A stretch of 43,449 nt of DNA from Planctomycetota bacterium (GTDB lineage Bacteria > Planctomycetota > SZUA-567 > JAKLDR01), in NCBI GenBank assembly GCA_022703445.1, contig JAKLDR010000031.1, forward strand, positions 1-43,449, given 5' to 3'. The translations under genes and the position numbers were made by a program. The notes beneath the pieces are model-generated. The model had not been told where the DNA came from. It saw only the letters and a list, made by a program, of their open reading frames with translations, and did no database searches. Below, in pieces: positions 8,778 through 17,613 of the stretch; position 1 is the stretch's first letter; every line of letters begins with the position of its first letter.

Positions 8778-9481
8778 GCGAACAGGCCGTGCAGTTCTCG
8801 GTGCTCACCTGCTGCTACAAGTACCTGCAGCGGCTGCGGGTCTTCCTGAATGCCTTCGCCCGCCAGGACTTCCCCTTGGACCAGTTCGAGGTTGTGGTCA
8901 CGAACCCCCAGAGCCCGGACGGGCTCAGGGAATACCTCGATACGCTGAAGCACGCCGTGCCGGCCATGAACATCGTGCGCGTGGACGTGCCGGAGAACAG
9001 GCGCCGCAACCGCGGCTGGATGATCGCCCGGGCATTCGAGTGCTCGCAGGGCACGACGGTGATGGCCGCCGACTGCGACATCGTAGTGCCGCCGTTCTTC
9101 GTCAAGGCCATGCTGGCGGCCTCCAACGAGCGGCCTGGCAACGTCCTGGGCGTCTACCGCAACCTGCTCTCGCCGGAGACCTCGGCCCGGATCATCGCCG
9201 GCCTGATCGATCCCGTGGCCGGCTTCAACGAACTCACTCGTGAAGACCGCCACGAGGACAGCGGCTTCCGCGGCGTCCTGGGCTACTGCCAGGTCGTCCC
9301 TCGCCCCGCGATGGAGAAGACCGGCTATCCCGAGGAGTTCGACCACATCGCATCGAGCGACGTGGAGTTCGTCAAGCGGCTCGGAGAGCAGCAGGGGATA
9401 ACGCCGGGGTTCGTTACGGGCATGCGCGTTCTGCACCTCTGGCACCCCAGGAACTGGGAAGGCACGGAGGAGTTCCTGTGA
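8774..9481 (+). CDS. Glycosyltransferase family 2, 235 aa
   Basis: GT-A inverting glycosyltransferase. The N-terminus FSVLTCCYKYLQRLRVFLNA and the QSPDGLREYLDTL segment match the family 2 fold, and AADCDIVVPPFF provides the metal-binding D-x-D. The start was placed at TTG 8774 because it overlaps the preceding stop as TTGA and has GGGAGG upstream; the longer in-frame extension lies inside the C39-like gene. It is somewhat short for GT2 and may lack a C-terminal accessory region. Together with the other transferases it brings the operon to at least eight glycosyltransferase modules. Confidence 0.85.
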   Translation: MSEQAVQFSVLTCCYKYLQRLRVFLNAFARQDFPLDQFEVVVTNPQSPDGLREYLDTLKHAVPAMNIVRVDVPENRRRNRGWMIARAFECSQGTTVMAADCDIVVPPFFVKAMLAASNERPGNVLGVYRNLLSPETSARIIAGLIDPVAGFNELTREDRHEDSGFRGVLGYCQVVPRPAMEKTGYPEEFDHIASSDVEFVKRLGEQQGITPGFVTGMRVLHLWHPRNWEGTEEFL

Positions 9482-10503
9482 ACGATCTGCTGGACCCGTC
9501 GATTGAGGTGCTCCTGAGGCCGGCGAACCTTCGTCGCCTGGCCGGCGACGAGGCCTTTCGGCGCGGCGGCGCGTGCATTCGCGAGCACCCGGTCCGGTGG
9601 TATGCGGCTCCTTCGAGCCACAAGGCAACTGCCCTGCTGGGCACTGAAGAGCGAGAAGCCAGCCTTTGGGTCGAAGACAAGGAACTCCGCCATAGATGCT
9701 CATGTCCGGACGGCGCGCGCGGCGCATTCTGCGAACACTGCGCGGCGATAGGGCTGTCCTGGGGCAGTATGTTGCAGGTCTCTCAGCCCTGGCTTCTCGA
9801 GTTCGGGCAATCGCTGTCCTGCAAGGAGTCGATGGACCAAGTCCGGCGATGGGCAACGTATTGGCAGGAGATAAGCCAGGCTGCCACTGAGTTCCTCGCC
9901 AAGTGCCCGGAGCTGCTCAACCATGTCCGCGACCTGGAGCAATTGGCCGAGAACCCGCCGAAAGGCATAGTGATGACGCTCATCCTGTGGGCCAAACGCG
10001 ATAGTGCATTGACACTGGAGTTCCGGGGAATCGCCCAGAAGTTCAGGAAGCTGATCGGCTGGAACAGGCATCCCGAGATCATCGCTTTCAGGGGCTACGC
10101 TTCCACAATCATCGACCGCATGTGGCAGTTGCAGTTGGTGGCCCATTACCCGAGTACCGGAACCCGCGTTCGTGAACAGGACTACATTTCTCTCGGCAAG
10201 AGACTGCCAAGAGTAAGCGTGATTCAGGAGCCTGAACCGGCATCGGAGCCGCGCCTAAAGCTGCAGGGCCAGTTGCGCCGGGTCGTTGAAGACATGTCCC
10301 TGACTTCGGCGCACATGCAGCGCGAGGTGCAGGCCGTGAAGGAGAACTGCGCCGAACAAATCGGCGCTTTGAATCTTGTGGTGGTGGCGCCCGGAGAGGC
10401 CCAATCGGTCCGTCCTTCAGAATCCGGGGGCAGCCACGATCCCTGCGCTCATGAGGATGCCGCCGGCCTGTCGCAGGCCGATTCCGGAGGAACGAACCCG
10501 TGA
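9478..10503 (+). CDS. SWIM zinc-finger protein, 341 aa
   Basis: Residues 74-88 read CSCPDGARGAFCEHC, which fits the SWIM zinc-binding pattern C-x-C-xn-C-x-H (C74, C76, C85, H87). SWIM domains bind DNA or proteins and are frequent in bacterial Snf2-associated proteins. The rest, mostly helical and rich in Trp and Leu, is not recognised, and the C-terminal 60 residues look low-complexity. GTG at 9478 overlaps the previous stop as GTGA, and its own stop overlaps the Fic gene start. No Snf2 helicase is present here, so a role is not assigned. It may be a regulator, or the partner of the adjacent Fic enzyme. Confidence 0.75.
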   Translation: MNDLLDPSIEVLLRPANLRRLAGDEAFRRGGACIREHPVRWYAAPSSHKATALLGTEEREASLWVEDKELRHRCSCPDGARGAFCEHCAAIGLSWGSMLQVSQPWLLEFGQSLSCKESMDQVRRWATYWQEISQAATEFLAKCPELLNHVRDLEQLAENPPKGIVMTLILWAKRDSALTLEFRGIAQKFRKLIGWNRHPEIIAFRGYASTIIDRMWQLQLVAHYPSTGTRVREQDYISLGKRLPRVSVIQEPEPASEPRLKLQGQLRRVVEDMSLTSAHMQREVQAVKENCAEQIGALNLVVVAPGEAQSVRPSESGGSHDPCAHEDAAGLSQADSGGTNP

Positions 10504-11558
10504 GATCCTTCACCCACAACTACTACCTCGACGTTCCGCTCTCGCACAGGCTGGTCATGGCCATGCGCGCGCTCGGGGAGTTCCGCGGCCGGCAGATGCT
10601 CTATGCCGAGCAGTCCCCCGAGGTGCTGGAGACCATGCGCCGGGCGGCCATGGTCCAGAGCGCCGAGTCTTCCAACCGCATCGAAGGCATCCTGGTGCCG
10701 GCCGACCGCATCGGCCCGCTGGTGGACCGGAAGGCCAAGCCCAGGGACCGGTCTGAGCAGGAAGTGGCCGGCTACCGCGACGTGTTGGCAGCCATCCACG
10801 CCAACCATGCCAACGTGCGGCTGTCGCCCGGCCTGATCCGGGCCTGGCACCGGACCATGCACCGGTACACGAGCGAGAAGGGCGGCGAGTGGAAGCCCCG
10901 CGACAACGCCATCCTGGAGGTTCGCCCCGATGGGCGGCAGGTGGTGCGCTTCAAGCCGGTCTCGGCGGTGGGCACGCCCAAGTTCATGGATGGCCTCGTC
11001 GAGCGCTTCCATGACGCCTCGGCCGAGCACAAGGCCGACCTGCTGCTGCTGATTGCCAGCTTCATCCTCGACTTCGAATGCATCCACCCGTTCATGGACG
11101 GCAACGGCCGCATCGGCAGGCTGCTCACGTTGCTCCTGCTCTACCAGAGCGGCTACGAGGTTGGCCGCTACATCAGCCTGGAGCGGATCGTGGAGGAGAG
11201 CAGGGAAACCTACTACCAAGCTCTGTACAAGAGCTCCCAGGGATGGCATGACGGCGAGCACGACCTGCGGCCATGGTGGGAGTATTTCCTGGGGATGCTC
11301 ACGGCGGCCTACCGCGAGTTCGAGGCCCGCGTGGGAGAAATCACATCAGCCCGGGGAGCCAAGCGCGAGATGGTCCGCAATGCCATCAAGCATCTGCCGG
11401 TGCGGTTCAGGTTCGCCGATCTGCAGCGGGCCAGCCCGGGCGTCAGCTACCCGACGCTGAAGCGGGCCCTGGCCGAGCTTAAGAAGGCTGGGAAGCTCCG
11501 GTGCCTCGGCAAGGGTCGTGACGCCTTGTGGGAGCGAATAGGATCACAGGGCTATTAA
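10500..11558 (+). CDS. Fic family AMP-transferase-like protein with C-terminal winged helix, 352 aa
   Basis: Fic enzymes transfer AMP or related groups from nucleotides onto protein hydroxyl groups. The Fic core HPFMDGNGRIGR is complete at H196-R207 with catalytic H196. An autoinhibitory motif of the S/T-x-x-x-E-G type, S58-N-R-I-E62-G63, lies N-terminal to the Fic core, the class II arrangement. The last 70 residues (MVRNAIKHLPVRFRFADLQR..SYPTLKRALAELKKAGKL) look like a winged-helix DNA-binding domain. GTG 10500 overlaps the SWIM gene as GTGA. Repeated 11-bp sites overlap its stop codon and may be its own operator. It is the last operon gene; the target could be a transferase or the SWIM protein (inference). 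Confidence 0.9.
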   Translation: MRSFTHNYYLDVPLSHRLVMAMRALGEFRGRQMLYAEQSPEVLETMRRAAMVQSAESSNRIEGILVPADRIGPLVDRKAKPRDRSEQEVAGYRDVLAAIHANHANVRLSPGLIRAWHRTMHRYTSEKGGEWKPRDNAILEVRPDGRQVVRFKPVSAVGTPKFMDGLVERFHDASAEHKADLLLLIASFILDFECIHPFMDGNGRIGRLLTLLLLYQSGYEVGRYISLERIVEESRETYYQALYKSSQGWHDGEHDLRPWWEYFLGMLTAAYREFEARVGEITSARGAKREMVRNAIKHLPVRFRFADLQRASPGVSYPTLKRALAELKKAGKLRCLGKGRDALWERIGSQGY

Positions 11559-11589
11559 TAGGATCACGAAGCCCCGAAGTGATACTATT
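11537..11589. repeat. Three copies of AATAGGATCAC-type site at the Fic gene end
   Basis: AATAGGATCAC occurs at 11537-11547 and again at 11557-11567 (20-bp period). An inverted copy with one mismatch (AATAGTATCAC on the - strand) lies at 11579-11589. The second and third copies form a dyad with an 11-base gap. The first two overlap the 3' end of the Fic gene. This looks like an operator, possibly for the winged-helix domain of the Fic protein; a hairpin is the alternative. Confidence 0.6.
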
Positions 11590-11667
11590 AGACGATGACG
11601 CCGACACGCAGGATGAAAGCGGCTGACAGATGCAAGTTGCCCGGCAAGTGCGCTGCTCGATCAGAAG

Positions 11668-11694
11668 GCCCCGCGGCGGCTGGGGCGCTCTTTT
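11668..11694 (+). terminator. Weak candidate terminator after the glycosyltransferase operon
   Basis: GCCCC (11668-11672) pairs with GGGGC (11682-11686) across a 9-base loop, followed by GCTCTTTT. The stem is short, so this is a weak intrinsic terminator at best. Confidence 0.35.
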
Positions 11695-11696
11695 CT

Positions 11697-11792
11697 GCCC
11701 ATTATTTTTCGATTGACTTGGGCGGCAGGTAGGTGTAAGTACGGTGTGGAACTGGGGTTGCTGGCAGGATAGGGGCGTTTGGCGCTGCGAGT
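11697..11792 (+). promoter_or_regulatory. RHS promoter/leader, right inverted copy
   Basis: The -35 TTGACT lies at 11713-11718 and a TAAGTA -10-like box at 11736-11741, with 17 bp between. AT-rich sequence lies just upstream, like an UP element. The whole 96-bp block is repeated in inverted orientation at 1-96, with differences only in the spacer. That pattern argues the two boxes and the leader are under constraint. The RHS start codon follows 35 bp after the repeat. Confidence 0.7.
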
Positions 11793-11826
11793 GGGGCGGT
11801 ATGCCGGACGCGACGGAGGCAGCCTA

Positions 11827-14800
11827 ATGACCGAAGAACATATTCAGCCTGACGAGGGTCTTCAGCCGGCGGAGTCTGCCGGCGCTCCATTGAACGAGGG
11901 AGAGGCGGAAGCGGCCAAGGGCCGTTGCGGGCCAAACAATCCCGATCACTGTGCGTGCGAGTGCACGACCTGCGGGTGCGGGAACTGCGAGAACCCGAAG
12001 GGGAAGGACAGCAAGGCGAAGATCCCGCCTATCGACGGATCTGGCCGGTGCGGTTCGGCCCGGGCGGTGGACCTGGGTTCCGGGGAGACGATGTCTGGAG
12101 CCTGCCTCGGCATAGCGATGCCCCTGGCTGGCGCGATGTGCCCGGACGAGGCGTTTTCATTCCATCGCTCCATGGCGCCTGACAGTCGGCGGGTGTCCGG
12201 GACGCAGTTGTACCTGGTGGAGGATCCTTCCAACTACAATGTGACGGTCTACGGGTATCACGGATGCAAGTATCAGTTCACCTATTCGGCCGGGCAATAT
12301 ACGCCTGAGGTAGGGGTGCTGAGCCGGCTGGAGGGGCAGCCTGGGGGGCCGTGGATAGAGACGTGTCCTGACGGGGTGCAGCGGCTCTACGTGGCTGGCA
12401 GCGACGGGAAGTTGGTGAAGCGCTACGACCGTCGGGGCAACGTGGTTTACTACGACTACAACGTTGACGGGCGGCAAGTGGCGGTGAAGAGCTCGACGGG
12501 GCTGGCGACACTCCTGGACTACGACGGTGCCGGCAACGTGGTGAAGGTAAGGGACTACCAGGGCCGGACGACGTACCTGGAATACGATGGTGCCGGCAAC
12601 GTGACGAAGATCACGCGGCCCGGCGGGTGCCAGAGCCAGTTTATCTACGATGGGAACAAGAGGATCATCGGCGAGCAGGATGCCGACGGTTTCACGACAT
12701 ATTTCCAGTACGGGGGCGATGCTTACCTCGACAAGATCTCGCGGACGGACGGGGCGAGCGGCCAGACGCGGGTGACGTACTACAGCTACCCGAACGTGGG
12801 GGCCAATGCCAAGGCCATCGATGCGCTGGGCCGGGTGACGTACTATGCGCTGGACGGGGCGTACAACATCAAGTCGGAGAAGAACCCTGCTTCGGAGGAG
12901 ACGCAGAAGGGCTGGACGGGGAACTTCCAGCTTTCGCGGGAGCAGGACGCGCTTGGGAACACGACGTACCTGGAGTACGATGCTTACGGGAACGTGTCGA
13001 AGCGGAAGGACCCGCTGGGGCACGTTTCACAGTTCCAGTACCAGGCGAACCAGGAGCTGCTGAAGAGCACGGACCCGCTGGGCGGGGTGAGGCAGAGTGC
13101 CTATGACTCGGCGGGGAACCGAGTGGCCGAGGTGGACGAGCTCGGGCACGTCACCTACTTCCAGTTCAACGCCGGAGGCTTGCTGATCAAGCGGGTGAAC
13201 GCGCTTGGGCAGGCGGAGTACTGGGAGTACGACGGGTACGGGGAGCGGACGAGCGCGAAGGACGGCCGCGGGAACCAGACGCGGTTCGGTTACGAGTGGA
13301 ACTGGGATGGCCAAGGCGGGCGGAAGGACCGGACGCAGGACGCGAACAACGGCATTGCCTACCTGGTGTACGATGCCTGCGACCGGCTGGTGAAGTCGAT
13401 AGACCAACTGGGCAATTACGAGGAGAGCGGCTACGACGGTCGTGGCAACCGGACGGTGAGCCGCGACAAGCTGGGGAACTACAGCTACTTCGAGTACAAC
13501 GCGTTCGGCGAGATGGTGCGTCGCCGCCAGTTGGTGAGCGGGCAGTGGGAAGAGACGGTCACCTACTTCGATGCTGCCGGCCAGGCGGAGCGGACGTTCG
13601 ACGCCGAGGGTCAGGCGAGCTACTTTGCCTACGACCCGGCTGGCCGGCCGACGGCGGTTTCGGACGCCTTGGGGCGGGAGACGCAGACGGTCTATGACCA
13701 GGCCGGGCGGCAAGTGGCCCGGGTGGATGCGGCGGGGTCGGTCACGTACTTCATCTTCGACGCCGCCGGGCGGCAGGTGGGGACGGCCGGGCCTGTGGCC
13801 GCGTCAGAGGTCGAGAGCGTCGCGCTGCAGGATGGCTTGAACGGCTATTCCGGCACCCGCGACAACTACATGTACTACTATTACCTGGACACCAATTACG
13901 GGACGGCGACGGACCTGGTGGTGTTCGGGGACGGCTACCGGAGCCTCCTGAAGTTTGCGGTGTTCGAGTCCGAGGGCGGGCCTGTACCCGATGGCTCGGT
14001 GATCATCTCGGCGGCCTTGAAGCTCTACAAGTACGGGAGCTACCCGTCGGAGCTTTCGGCATTCGAGGTCTTGAAAGCCTGGGAGGAGCTGGAGTCGACG
14101 CCGCGGCGGGCCTCTAACCTGGAGGAGTGGGCGGTAACAAGCTGCCGGGGTCCTGGTGAGGACCATGCGGTCGAGCGGGTTGCCTGGGGGCAGCTGAGCT
14201 ACACGGCGGGGCAGTGGCTGACGCTCGACGTGACGCGGAGCCTGAGCCGGTGGGGCTCCGGGCTGCTGCCCAACAACGGCTGGGTGCTTCACGACTGGTA
14301 TCCGTATGACACTCAGAACCCGCGGCACTACTACTCGCGGCATTACACCGGGGACACGACGCTGCGGCCAAAGCTGGAGATCATCTACGCCCCCAGAGGG
14401 AGCTACACGGAGCTGGACGCGAATGGCCGGGCGGTAGCGTCCTGGTCGTCCGGCGGGGGCGTGGCCGAGAACGAGTTCGATCTGGCCGGGAACGTCCTGG
14501 TGAATCGCGATGCGCTTGGCCACGAGACCCGGTTCGCCTATGACGTGCTCAATCGGCAGAACAAGGTCTTCGCGGCCGATGGCGGGGTGGTGGAGAGCGA
14601 GTACGATGCGGCGGGTAACCGCATCAGCGTCAAGGACGCGCTCGGGAACATCACCCAATCGAGCTTCGACAAGCTGAACCGGCTGGCCTGGCAGCGCGAC
14701 CCGCAGGGGAACTACACCTACTACGAGTACACGGCGCGGAGCGAGCAATCGAAGGTGAAGAATCCAAGGCTGGCGGAGACCAAGAGCTACTTCGATGCCG

Positions 14801-17613
14801 CCGGGCGGCTCGCCAAGCAGACCGACCCGCTCAACGTCACGACATACTTCACATTCGACGAGGCGGGGCGGACGACGAAGACGCACCTGCCTGCGCTCAA
14901 CCAGGTGACCTACGCGGAGTACGACAAGGCCGGGCGGCAGACGCACGCGAAGACGACGCCGGACGGCTCGACCGTCCTGGACACCCAGACGGTTTACGAC
15001 GCCGCCGGACAGGTCGTGCGGACAGTGAACCCGCGGGGCTACGCGGCCTACTTCGAGTACGAGTCGGCAGGGCGCGTCGAGAAGACCAAGGATGCGCTCC
15101 TCAACGAGAGCTACTTCGGCTACGATGCCGCTGGCAACCGTGTGCTGTCGGTCTCGCCGAGGAGCTACGCCAGCTACTTCGGATTCGATGCCGGCAACCG
15201 CCTGGCGGCCAGCCAGGACGCCGAGTCGGTGGTTAGCTACTTCGAGTTCGATGCCAATGGCAACCGGACGGCGGCCACGGTGGGGCTGGGCACGGATGCG
15301 CGGCGCACTGAGTTCGCATTCGACAACATGAACCGCCTGGAGAGCGTGAGGGCGCCGGACGGCGGGGTCACGGTCTTCAAGTATGACCTGAACGGGAACC
15401 GGATCGAGGAGCGCAACCCAATCTCGGCGGTGACGAAGTACGGCTACAATGAGCGGAACGAGCTCGTCCGGGTGCAGGACGCCTTGGGCGAGACGGCCTA
15501 CTACGAATACAACGAGGCCGGGAGCCTGAAGAAGTCGACCAGCCCGGCCGGGAGGATCGGGAACTTCGAGCACGACTTGGCCGAGCGGCGGACGAAGGCC
15601 TACTACAGCGACGGCTACGCAGCCTACTTTGCGCACGACGCTGCCGGCAACATGGCCGTGGCCCAGGAGGCGACGGAGGGGACGGCCTATTTCGCCTTCG
15701 ACCGGATGAACCGGGCCACGAGCCAGAAGTTCGCGGTGGGCGGCGAGGCCTTGTACGTCTATGATGAGAACTCGAACCGGACGAAATTGGTCTACCCGTC
15801 GGGCGGGACCGCCTACTACACGTTCGACGAGCTCGACCGCATATCGAGCGTGAAGGCCCCGAGCGGGAACGTGACGAGCTACCTCTTCGATAAGTCAGGC
15901 AACCGGACGAAGTCGATCTGGGGCAACGGGACCTTCAGCTACTACGAGTTCGACAAGGCCGAGCGGGTTTCGAGCATCCGGCACTTCGATGACGCTGGCG
16001 CCCCGCTGGCCTACTTCGACTACGGGCGGGACAGCCGCGGGAACATCACGAAGATCGCCCGGCTCGATGGGATCGCGACCTACTTCGGTTACGACCAGGC
16101 CGACCGGCTGGCCAGCGAGGTCTGGAAGAACGCGGCCGGAACGAGCATCTACGCCTTCGAGTGGGGCTACGACGTGGCCGGGAACCGGCTCTCGGCGGTC
16201 GAGCAGGGCGAGAGCATCGCCTGGGCCTACAACGCCGCCGGGGCCATCGTTCGCAGGACGGACGCCTCGGGCACGACGTACTACCATCACGACCTCGATG
16301 GGAACTTGGAAATCATCGAGGCCCCGGGCGGCGTCGTCACGTATTTCGAGCACGGTGCCCATGGCCTCGTGACCAAGATCAAGCCACTGGGCGGCACAGA
16401 GGTCGCCTTCGGCTACGATGCCATGCTGCGGCGCGTGCGTATGACCGAGGGGGCGCTGACCACCTACTTCCGCCACGACGGGATCGATCTGCTGGAGATC
16501 TCGACCAGCGCGGGAAGCGTCACCAAGCTGACCCACGGCTACAAGGTGATCGACGGCATCGGGTCGGTGGTCGAGGTGGACGTCGACGGTACTCGCTACT
16601 ACCTGCACATCGACCACCGCGGCACGGTCTACAAGATTACCGACGCCGACGGCAACGTGGTCTGGACCGGGCTCTGCGACGCCTGGGGCAAGGCCCTCTC
16701 CGAGGTCGGCTCCAACCCCACCATCTTCTGGTATCAGGGACAAGCGTGGTGGAAACTCACCGCCAACGGAAGACTGTACTATATCAGCCCGGCAAGGGTC
16801 TACGATGTGCAGGATGGGAGGTTCATTGAGCGTGACCCGATTCGCAGGCTGCCGTATAGCGCGTACGGGTTCCCAAAGGGGAATCCGGCGATGAAGACAG
16901 ATCCGAGGGGGCTAGAAGACCCACAGGCATCTTATTGTTGCATAACGGATGCAAAACTCTTGACATCTGGCAAATTCAAGGGTGGCAAATCTCTGAAAGA
17001 TTATCTTGCTAGAATATACGAGCTTGATGTGGCACGGCACGGTTGGATGAAGCGTCCAGATGAGGCTGGCGCTTGGAACGAAAAAGATGATTTTGGGTAC
17101 ACAGTGCAGCTATTGGGTCTAGTCAAAGGGGCAAGCTCAAAGTGTGCATACGACCAAACTGTTCAGGTCGTAGAAAGCAATTATCCCGGCGAGAAGATAG
17201 ACAAGGAACCGCGCCCCGATCCCGCCCCAACAAGCCCAATGCTTAAGGATCCACGCTATAGGCAGGAATTTACAGAGCGAAGACAGCAATATGTGACGTA
17301 CGCTGATGCCCCAGGCTATCCAAAATACGGTGATGATCCCGATGACGTTCGTCCATGGAACCCACCTAATATTCCGGGGCTCAAACCAGTCGAGCCTCTC
17401 CTGATGAATTTTAAGGCCGTCAATAATCTTACCTCGTGTTGGTTCTCGACATATTTCGAGGAGGGTTCGGAGTGCTGCAAATACTCTGCTGTCTGCATCT
17501 CGTGGCAATATACTGCTCAAGCTGTTGAGGGGAGAGTCACTGTAAATAGAGCAGAGCGAGTGGCAACCGTTTACACGGTAAACCCGAAATATAAGGGGCC
17601 TAAGAAGTGGTGA
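11827..17613 (+). CDS. Large RHS-repeat polymorphic toxin, 1928 aa
   Basis: Contains several dozen YD repeats of about 21 residues with an unusual recurrent YF-x-YD pattern (for example TYFEYDAYGNVSKRKDPLG). These build the hollow shell that encloses a C-terminal toxin in RHS proteins. The N-terminal 90 residues are Cys-rich (CACECTTCGCGNCE) without a clear signal peptide. Residues about 662-856 interrupt the repeats with a DNRLRE-like beta domain. The RHS core-associated region (YYLHIDHRGTVYKITDADG) starts near 1591, and the boundary motif DPRG is at 1692-1695. The remaining 233 residues are the variable tail, encoded by clearly AT-richer DNA and not recognised. The ATG at 11827 has GGAGG 7 bases upstream. 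Export route is unknown. Confidence 0.92.
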   Translation: MTEEHIQPDEGLQPAESAGAPLNEGEAEAAKGRCGPNNPDHCACECTTCGCGNCENPKGKDSKAKIPPIDGSGRCGSARAVDLGSGETMSGACLGIAMPLAGAMCPDEAFSFHRSMAPDSRRVSGTQLYLVEDPSNYNVTVYGYHGCKYQFTYSAGQYTPEVGVLSRLEGQPGGPWIETCPDGVQRLYVAGSDGKLVKRYDRRGNVVYYDYNVDGRQVAVKSSTGLATLLDYDGAGNVVKVRDYQGRTTYLEYDGAGNVTKITRPGGCQSQFIYDGNKRIIGEQDADGFTTYFQYGGDAYLDKISRTDGASGQTRVTYYSYPNVGANAKAIDALGRVTYYALDGAYNIKSEKNPASEETQKGWTGNFQLSREQDALGNTTYLEYDAYGNVSKRKDPLGHVSQFQYQANQELLKSTDPLGGVRQSAYDSAGNRVAEVDELGHVTYFQFNAGGLLIKRVNALGQAEYWEYDGYGERTSAKDGRGNQTRFGYEWNWDGQGGRKDRTQDANNGIAYLVYDACDRLVKSIDQLGNYEESGYDGRGNRTVSRDKLGNYSYFEYNAFGEMVRRRQLVSGQWEETVTYFDAAGQAERTFDAEGQASYFAYDPAGRPTAVSDALGRETQTVYDQAGRQVARVDAAGSVTYFIFDAAGRQVGTAGPVAASEVESVALQDGLNGYSGTRDNYMYYYYLDTNYGTATDLVVFGDGYRSLLKFAVFESEGGPVPDGSVIISAALKLYKYGSYPSELSAFEVLKAWEELESTPRRASNLEEWAVTSCRGPGEDHAVERVAWGQLSYTAGQWLTLDVTRSLSRWGSGLLPNNGWVLHDWYPYDTQNPRHYYSRHYTGDTTLRPKLEIIYAPRGSYTELDANGRAVASWSSGGGVAENEFDLAGNVLVNRDALGHETRFAYDVLNRQNKVFAADGGVVESEYDAAGNRISVKDALGNITQSSFDKLNRLAWQRDPQGNYTYYEYTARSEQSKVKNPRLAETKSYFDAAGRLAKQTDPLNVTTYFTFDEAGRTTKTHLPALNQVTYAEYDKAGRQTHAKTTPDGSTVLDTQTVYDAAGQVVRTVNPRGYAAYFEYESAGRVEKTKDALLNESYFGYDAAGNRVLSVSPRSYASYFGFDAGNRLAASQDAESVVSYFEFDANGNRTAATVGLGTDARRTEFAFDNMNRLESVRAPDGGVTVFKYDLNGNRIEERNPISAVTKYGYNERNELVRVQDALGETAYYEYNEAGSLKKSTSPAGRIGNFEHDLAERRTKAYYSDGYAAYFAHDAAGNMAVAQEATEGTAYFAFDRMNRATSQKFAVGGEALYVYDENSNRTKLVYPSGGTAYYTFDELDRISSVKAPSGNVTSYLFDKSGNRTKSIWGNGTFSYYEFDKAERVSSIRHFDDAGAPLAYFDYGRDSRGNITKIARLDGIATYFGYDQADRLASEVWKNAAGTSIYAFEWGYDVAGNRLSAVEQGESIAWAYNAAGAIVRRTDASGTTYYHHDLDGNLEIIEAPGGVVTYFEHGAHGLVTKIKPLGGTEVAFGYDAMLRRVRMTEGALTTYFRHDGIDLLEISTSAGSVTKLTHGYKVIDGIGSVVEVDVDGTRYYLHIDHRGTVYKITDADGNVVWTGLCDAWGKALSEVGSNPTIFWYQGQAWWKLTANGRLYYISPARVYDVQDGRFIERDPIRRLPYSAYGFPKGNPAMKTDPRGLEDPQASYCCITDAKLLTSGKFKGGKSLKDYLARIYELDVARHGWMKRPDEAGAWNEKDDFGYTVQLLGLVKGASSKCAYDQTVQVVESNYPGEKIDKEPRPDPAPTSPMLKDPRYRQEFTERRQQYVTYADAPGYPKYGDDPDDVRPWNPPNIPGLKPVEPLLMNFKAVNNLTSCWFSTYFEEGSECCKYSAVCISWQYTAQAVEGRVTVNRAERVATVYTVNPKYKGPKKW

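Noticed and set aside
8126..9856. 576-codon open frame on the - strand
   Set aside because: It is antisense to the IscU-like, C39-like and GT2 genes, which have clear motifs and 4-bp joints. The product is low-complexity and typical of GC-rich shadow frames.
13804..15636. 610-codon open frame on the - strand inside the RHS gene
   Set aside because: It mirrors the periodic YD repeats in antisense, has no ribosome site and no recognisable domain.
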